From NCBI GenBank assembly GCA_035624215.1, contig DASPRY010000191.1, forward strand, positions 18,398 through 82,397: a stretch of DNA of 64,000 nucleotides. Direction: 5' to 3'. The notes under the pieces are model-generated. The model was not told the origin of the DNA and made no database searches. It was given only the letters and a program-made list of their open reading frames with translations. The translations under genes and the position numbers were made by a program. Positions 59,373 through 64,000 of the stretch are shown piece by piece (within the stretch, counting starts at the first letter, position 1; every line of letters begins with the position of its first letter). This stretch comes from JAFAGX01 sp035624215 (GTDB lineage: Bacteria > Acidobacteriota > Terriglobia > Terriglobales > Acidobacteriaceae).

Positions 59373-61241
59373 TTAGTGAACCAGGTGGTAAGGGATACTG
59401 GCCACCGTAATCTGTTGGTTGGCGTTGAACAACAAGAGCGCCCGTATGGCTTCCGGCCGGTTGTTGTGCAGCAAGTAGTGATACCAGTGGCTTTCAACCA
59501 ATTCAGGAATCAGCACCGTGATATTGCGGTCAGGATGGGTCGTCTGCTGTTGAATTGCGTAATCCACAATCGGCCTCACGATGAAGCGGTAGGGCGACTC
59601 GAGCACCACCAGTTGCGGCACAGGCAGGCCCGCTAGTTCAGCGGGTTTCTCCACAACATCACTCCATTGCCGGCACAACGAATCCGTGTCTTCTCCGCAG
59701 CGAACGTGCAGGACGTGGATCTCCCGCGATAACGTCCAGGCATAGCGTAGCGCTTTTTCTGATACCAGACTCCAACGATCGATCGGCAGGAGGACGATCG
59801 TCTCAGCCAGACCTTCGGTTTGAGCCGGAGTGTTAACGCTGATCTCTCGCGCTACCCGGGAATAGTGATGCCTGACCGAATGCATCATGAAGATCAGGGC
59901 GGGAATCAACAGAACGGTAATCCAGGCGCCATCTACAAACTTCGCGACCAGCACTACCGCGGTCGTGATTCCTGTGGCCGTGGCTCCCAGCCCATTCAGG
60001 AACATGCTCCGCGTGGCGCCGGGCCCACCTCTGCGCTTCCAATGCATCACCATGCCGGCCTGGGAAAGCGTAAAAGCCAAAAATGCTCCCACGGCGTAAA
60101 GCGGAATCAACCGGTCGGTGACGCCTCCGAAGATCACCAGCAGCAAGCCCGTGAGCAAGGCAAGGGCGTAAATGCCTTGAACGAAAACCAGCCGTCGTCC
60201 ACGAATGACGAAAGCGTGCGGCAAGTATCCGTTTTGCGCGATGGCGCGGGCCAGCCGCGGAAAATCCGCAAAAGCCGTATTTGCCGAAAGCGACAGCACC
60301 ACCAGAATGGAGCCGATACTCACCCAGTAGAATGCGCCCCGCCCGCTGACGGCAGCCAGCAACTGCGAAAGTACGCTGTCGTAGCCGGGTTTTCCCGGCT
60401 CCGTCGCCGCGATTCCATAAGCGGGAACGAGATATGCAATTCCCAATAACATCACCATCAGGATGCCAATAATGATGGTGAGTGTGAGCTTGGCGTATTT
60501 GTCGGTTGGTTCGCGAAAAGCCATGACCCCATTGCTGACTGCTTCGACTCCTGTCATCGCGGTGCAACCGCTGGAAAAGGCACGCAACAGAAGCCAGGCG
60601 CTCACCGATCCGCTGATTCCTGCCAACTGTGGAGGGACAACCACGGGGATGGGATGCCCGCCGGCGGCTACCGCTTTGAACACTCCAAACGCAATGAGAC
60701 CCAGAAGGCAGGCAATGAAAACATAGGTTGGCAGGAGGAATATTCCGCCTGACTGCTGCACTCCCCGCAAGTTGACGATCGTAATAAAGATCAGAATTCC
60801 CAGACAGAGGCGGAGCGTCTCGCTTTGCAGCGAAGGCACAGCCGAAACCAGCGCGCCAACACCCGCCGAGATGCCGACCGCCGCCGTGAGCACGTAATCG
60901 ATCATCAGCGCGGCCGCGGCCAGTAGCCCGGCCGCCTCGCCCAGGTTTTCCGTGGCAACGGTGTACGACCCACCCCCTTGCGGATAAGCCGAGATTGTCT
61001 GGCAGTAAGAGAAGTACACGATTCCGAGCAGGACGACGATGCCAATGGTGATCGGCCATATATAGGCCGCGCCCACCATGCCAAGTGGAATCAGCAGGGT
61101 CAGAGCGGCCTCGGGACCGTAGGCAGCCGAACTCAGCGCATCGAGGCCAAAGATCGGAATGCCTTTTAGTGGCCCGATTCGCTCCGCTTTTTCTTCCTCG
61201 GTGGCCAACGGACGGCCGAACAGTGCGTCGAAGATGTTCAC
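59373..61241 (-). CDS. APC-family permease, KimA-like (potassium/amino acid)
   Basis: 622 residues with about twelve membrane helices (GLDALSSAAYGPEAALTLLI in the first, YPQGGGSYTVATENLGEAAG in the second) and a cytoplasmic C-terminal domain of about 150 residues (IVLLPIDRWSLVSEKALRYA). This layout is that of KimA-type K+ importers and similar APC permeases. The start is GTG 61241 with AGGAACCAG before it. I looked for a ydaO-type riboswitch in the leader and saw none. Substrate is uncertain. Confidence 0.85.
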   Translation of the reverse strand: MNIFDALFGRPLATEEEKAERIGPLKGIPIFGLDALSSAAYGPEAALTLLIPLGMVGAAYIWPITIGIVVLLGIVYFSYCQTISAYPQGGGSYTVATENLGEAAGLLAAAALMIDYVLTAAVGISAGVGALVSAVPSLQSETLRLCLGILIFITIVNLRGVQQSGGIFLLPTYVFIACLLGLIAFGVFKAVAAGGHPIPVVVPPQLAGISGSVSAWLLLRAFSSGCTAMTGVEAVSNGVMAFREPTDKYAKLTLTIIIGILMVMLLGIAYLVPAYGIAATEPGKPGYDSVLSQLLAAVSGRGAFYWVSIGSILVVLSLSANTAFADFPRLARAIAQNGYLPHAFVIRGRRLVFVQGIYALALLTGLLLVIFGGVTDRLIPLYAVGAFLAFTLSQAGMVMHWKRRGGPGATRSMFLNGLGATATGITTAVVLVAKFVDGAWITVLLIPALIFMMHSVRHHYSRVAREISVNTPAQTEGLAETIVLLPIDRWSLVSEKALRYAWTLSREIHVLHVRCGEDTDSLCRQWSDVVEKPAELAGLPVPQLVVLESPYRFIVRPIVDYAIQQQTTHPDRNITVLIPELVESHWYHYLLHNNRPEAIRALLLFNANQQITVASIPYHLVH

Positions 61242-61893
61242 CTGGTTCCTTGAGGTGCCCGCGCAGCAGCAAGCCTGCCTGGACTGGAGAGCTATTATGC
61301 ACTCTGAGACTATCGAAAGGCTGCCCTTTTCATTACAAATCTGCAGGGCCCAAAGATGATCAGCCGTGAAAGTGAGAATTTACAAGAGAAGTGCTGTGTA
61401 GATGCTGTCCCTGAGCTCGGCTGCGCTCTTCTGAAAACTGGAACAAGCAGGCTGTGGGTTTCCTGTTTCCAGTCAGTCCCGCAGCCTGCCACAGCCCAGG
61501 AGAAGACCGCTGTCACCTCCCAGCATCTTTCGTGCAGCGGTTTCCTGTTTTTAATTGCTGCGGCCATATTTGCACTTCCCGTTGCATTCACGATGTGATG
61601 GCAATCACGGCGGCTGGTTATTTTTGGCGTCAACCTTCTTACCTGTCCGATTTTCGTAAATCTCTCAGGTCGCGTTGGCAATCGGAACTAAAGTAGAAGC
61701 ATCCTTGGACCGTTTTGGGAATCTTCGTAGCAGGTGCAGCAGCCGGAGTCGCGACCACCACCCTCTTCGATTAAATACAAATGCGGATGCTCCGGAGTTG
61801 CTGGTGACGCTCGCTCGTAATCTCCCGAAGGGATCGCAAACCGATGTAAACTCTGCAGAAAACCGGAAATCCGCGTAAGATATCCGACTTGTG
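61242..61893. other. Divergent intergenic region with CRP/FNR-like site
   Basis: About 650 bases between the permease and the PilZ gene. The only clear element is the palindrome at 61594-61609. Frames in this region have non-coding composition. Confidence 0.45.
61594..61609. promoter_or_regulatory. CRP/FNR-family operator (site 4)
   Basis: TGTGATGGCAATCACG differs from a perfect TGTGA-N6-TCACA palindrome in the last base only. It lies about 285 bases before the PilZ start and 353 bases before the permease start. Confidence 0.5.
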
Positions 61894-62631
61894 ATGGATG
61901 ACAGCGAAACGAGAGCGATTGCAACTGTGCTGATTGTTTCTCCCGATTCCATCGCCACTAGCCAGATCAGCGATGTCCTGCGGGAGCACGCTCTGTCGGT
62001 CGAATCCAGTGACAATCCCTCGATCGCCCTGCATCGCTTACAACAACAGAAGTTCGAGGCGGTGGTCGTGGATGCAGCGTTGGAAAACGAGGCCATCGCC
62101 TGCCTGCAGCACACCCGCGCCTCGCCCAACAACCGTACCGCCGTCACATTCGCCCTCACCCGGAGCAGTGACGACACCGCTGCAGCCCTCCGCCACGGGT
62201 TTAGCTTTATCTTTGAAAGACCGCTTACGCCCGAGTCCATCAGTCACACTCTTAAAGTGGCCTATGGCTTGATCGTGCGCGAGCGCCGTCGCCACTTCCG
62301 CTATCCCGTTGTCGTTCCCGCCGTGCTCACCAGAAAGAACACACCGGAGGTGTTCGCCTGCACCGTGAACATCAGCGAGAATGGCGTGGCCCTGAATAGT
62401 TCAGTTGCTTTGGAACGGGGCTCGCAAGGCACCGTGCAATTCACTCTGCCCGACCCGTCCTTGCAGATCACTGCCGAATGCAAGGTTTGCTGGAACAATC
62501 AAAAGGGTTTCGCCGGCCTGCAGTTCCTGTTCCTGCCCTCCGATCTCGCTTCTCATCTTCAGGCGTGGCTCGCGCAGAAGCTGGAAGAGCAGTTGCCGCA
62601 ACTGGTGTTCGAAAAGTTCCGCCCATCCTGA
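61894..62631 (+). CDS. PilZ-domain protein with degenerate receiver domain
   Basis: The 245-residue protein has an N-terminal receiver-like fold and a C-terminal PilZ domain. The PilZ c-di-GMP motifs are intact: RRHFR (RxxxR) and NISENG (NxSxxG). In the receiver part the acidic pair is lost (LIVSPDS), and the usual lysine of FxKP is Arg (IFERP), although an Asp remains in VVVDAALEN. It is thus a pseudo-receiver that probably no longer takes phosphate. It may change motility, polysaccharide or pilus activity by c-di-GMP. ATG 61894; a GTG just before it is possible. Confidence 0.85.
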   Translation: MDDSETRAIATVLIVSPDSIATSQISDVLREHALSVESSDNPSIALHRLQQQKFEAVVVDAALENEAIACLQHTRASPNNRTAVTFALTRSSDDTAAALRHGFSFIFERPLTPESISHTLKVAYGLIVRERRRHFRYPVVVPAVLTRKNTPEVFACTVNISENGVALNSSVALERGSQGTVQFTLPDPSLQITAECKVCWNNQKGFAGLQFLFLPSDLASHLQAWLAQKLEEQLPQLVFEKFRPS

Positions 62632-62744
62632 TTCCGCCGCAACTTCTTCTCCGGTTTTAGCGGGCAAGGCGCCATCTTTGAGGCCTCTTGCCCCCGGTTC
62701 GTTTGCGAAAGTTCGCCAAGTCTCTGTTGGCTGGCTCCTGACAA

Positions 62745-63314
62745 TCAATTTTGCGTCGGAAAAACTCCTGTAATTGCAATGATGCAATTAAGGCCGAGAT
62801 ACGGCGGCATCGTGGGCACCGGTGCACTGGAGCCGGCGGAAGCAGTCGAACCCACGGTCAGCTTTACATTGGGCGGTCCCGCGTTGTACATCGGTACCCC
62901 GGAGTTACTGGCGAGGGTGTTTCCACCGGGCGTGGAGGAGGTTGCCGGCGAGTCGTTGCCGAGTACGGAGTGGTGGTGCTCTGGCATCTGCTGCAGTGAC
63001 AAAACTATGCTGGCTTGCCCGCCACTTTGACCGATTGTGATCCCGTCGCCCTGGTGGACCGGAACCCTACCCTGAAGGTTGGGCAGTGCAAAGTTGTTGA
63101 CCCCGTCCCCTCCGTACGTGGTCCCTAACAGCTGGAAGAGCGCTTGGTTTTGGTTAATGGCGAAGATCTGCCCGTTGCAAAGAGCCCAACCTTCGGGCGC
63201 GAAATTGAATGCGACAAACCGAATTTCACCTAGGTACCACGTTTGGGCGTGCGCACTGGGAAGCATTGCAAATGCCAGGATCGCAACCGCGATGCACAAA
63301 TAGCGTCTTCTCAT
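62745..63314 (-). CDS. Secreted phage tail-collar (MdpB-type) domain protein
   Basis: 189 residues with signal peptide (YLCIAVAILAFAMLPSAHA) and the tail-collar pattern GEIRFVAFNFAPEGWALCNG, LFQLLGTTYGGDGVNNFALP and NLQGRVPVHQGDG. The end is GLNCIIAITGVFP. Such domains come from tail fibres but bacterial secreted copies exist singly. AAAAGGAGATTCC lies before ATG 63314. No other phage genes are near. Function unknown. Confidence 0.85.
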   Translation of the reverse strand: MRRRYLCIAVAILAFAMLPSAHAQTWYLGEIRFVAFNFAPEGWALCNGQIFAINQNQALFQLLGTTYGGDGVNNFALPNLQGRVPVHQGDGITIGQSGGQASIVLSLQQMPEHHHSVLGNDSPATSSTPGGNTLASNSGVPMYNAGPPNVKLTVGSTASAGSSAPVPTMPPYLGLNCIIAITGVFPTQN

Positions 63315-64000
63315 GTGGAATCTCCTTTTTGCCTGCAAAAAAAATCAAGCGATTTTACACGGTTTTCGTGTTCGCACTGGCCCTCTATTTGTGCTCCACC
63401 TGCCGGGGAGACCTGCTGCGGTACGGATTGCTCTCCTGGGCGATGCAAGATTAATGATCAGAAAAACGCGTCCACATCGGCACCTGCAATTACTTGCACT
63501 TCGCGCAGCGACATAGCTCAGTAATCCACACCCCTGCTGATGTCTCGCGCGAATTTAGGCGAGATGATAACCTACGTATGTAGCATGGCCGGCGCGTAAT
63601 CCCGCGCGGGCTGGCGTCAACATCTTTCCCCTGTTTGATTTGTCCCCGCTGTGGGCGCGTAGCTCAGGTGGTAGAGCAATGCCCTTTTAATCCATCCTGA
63701 GCCTCGCGCACGCCGCTGCACCAAAACGCAGCACAGCGAAAATCACTTGATTCTACAGCCTGTTCCTCACTAGCGAGCGCGCACCAGTCCGCAGCACCGA
63801 GCAGCGAATCGCAAAACCAACTGACACCAGAACTGACACCAAGCCTGGCCCGAACAATACGGGGCGGCTGGGCTGAGGTGAGAAGTCGTGGCGGAGGTAC
63901 TGGAAACGGCGGGGGCAACAGCGCGCGAACGCTAGGGCCAATTCCGCAATGTTTGTCTAGTTCCAGCCGCCGCGATCGGCGCGATGCGAGCAGCCCGGCG
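63315..64000. other. Gene-poor end of window
   Basis: No convincing gene was found in this stretch apart from a half tRNA. Frames on either strand have non-coding composition. The repeated CTGACACCA-type phrase (AACTGACACCAGAACTGACACC, read in halves) occurs near 63820-63841. Confidence 0.4.
63653..63690 (+). pseudogene. 5' half of a tRNA-Lys(TTT)
   Basis: GGGCGCG acceptor arm, TA, D arm GCTC-AGGTGGTA-GAGC, then ATGCC and the anticodon loop CTTTTAA. After this the sequence departs: no matching 3' anticodon arm, T arm or acceptor follows. It is a truncated tRNA ending in the anticodon loop, as left by some integration events, or a decayed copy. Confidence 0.6.

Noticed and set aside
59833..61302. 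489-codon frame opposite the APC permease
   Set aside because: It mirrors a clear membrane transporter and is rich in Arg, His and Gly with no domain; it is an antisense shadow.
61242..61400. c-di-AMP (ydaO-type) riboswitch before the KimA-like permease
   Set aside because: I looked for the usual GC-rich paired core on the minus strand and saw no convincing match.
63653..63730. Complete second tRNA gene
   Set aside because: The 3' anticodon arm, T arm and acceptor end are missing after the loop, so only a half tRNA can be called.
1..64000. CRISPR array
   Set aside because: No series of regularly spaced direct repeats was seen; the repeats found are dispersed palindromes.
1..64000. Sigma54 promoters (TGGCAC-N5-TTGCA) for the two sigma54-type regulators
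   Set aside because: Upstream regions of the cytochrome operons showed no good match by eye.

Overview
The window looks like chromosomal DNA of an Acidobacteriota soil or sediment bacterium (Terriglobia/Koribacter-like). This is an inference from three things: an NtrY/NtrX-like pair next to an era-corC-ybeY-phoH operon, many secreted or multiheme proteins at moderately high G+C, and repeated intergenic palindromes of the 'TCATTCCGAGCGAAGC' kind. No rRNA or taxonomic marker other than S20 is present.

Region 1 (about 1-18,723) is the most striking part. System II cytochrome c maturation genes (resB, ccsA/resC) run to the left. To the right lies a run of secreted electron-transfer genes: a 16-heme cytochrome, an NHL beta-propeller, a tetraheme cytochrome, a SurA/PpiC-like prolyl isomerase, an outer-membrane beta-barrel, a second NHL propeller and a 12-heme cytochrome. 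Beyond these are two paralogous membrane-anchored TPR proteins (opposite strand), a secreted methyltransferase-fold protein, two further NHL propellers, a 67-residue 4Fe-4S protein and an arylamine N-acetyltransferase. The combination of exported multiheme cytochromes, PPIase, NHL propellers and a barrel resembles the extracellular-cytochrome (nanowire/porin-cytochrome) loci of Geobacter. I propose it as an extracellular electron transfer locus.

Region 2 (19,578-21,197) holds an IS110-family transposase with structured non-coding flanks. Region 3 (21,198-30,935) is mostly housekeeping: NtrY/NtrX-like two-component pair, era, corC, ybeY, phoH, rpsT, proC and a STAS protein. Region 4 (30,961-37,121, minus strand) is a second redox module: monoheme cytochrome c, HybA-like ferredoxin, NrfD/HybB-like membrane subunit, a sensor kinase with two periplasmic heme motifs, a sigma54 response regulator and an archaemetzincin, almost all translationally coupled.

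Region 5 (37,423-57,598) is mixed metabolism: an ATP-grasp/metallopeptidase pair, class V aminotransferase, a membrane hydrolase, a Pit phosphate transporter, an isopropylmalate-dehydrogenase-like enzyme, ygfZ, DUF1844, PhnP-like MBL hydrolase, ribF, EamA, OsmC, a CDF transporter with three C-terminal dimer domains, and a DUF3857/transglutaminase/TPR gene interrupted by one in-frame TAA. Region 6 (57,600-64,000) has tRNA-Ala(CGC), an orphan membrane protein, a KimA-like APC permease, a PilZ protein, a secreted tail-collar protein and the 5' half of a tRNA-Lys.

Four near-identical TGTGAT-N4-ATCACA palindromes (CRP/FNR-family type) lie upstream of the two cytochrome loci, the TPR/methyltransferase divergent promoter and the permease/PilZ pair. 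They suggest one redox- or cAMP-type regulator links these genes.
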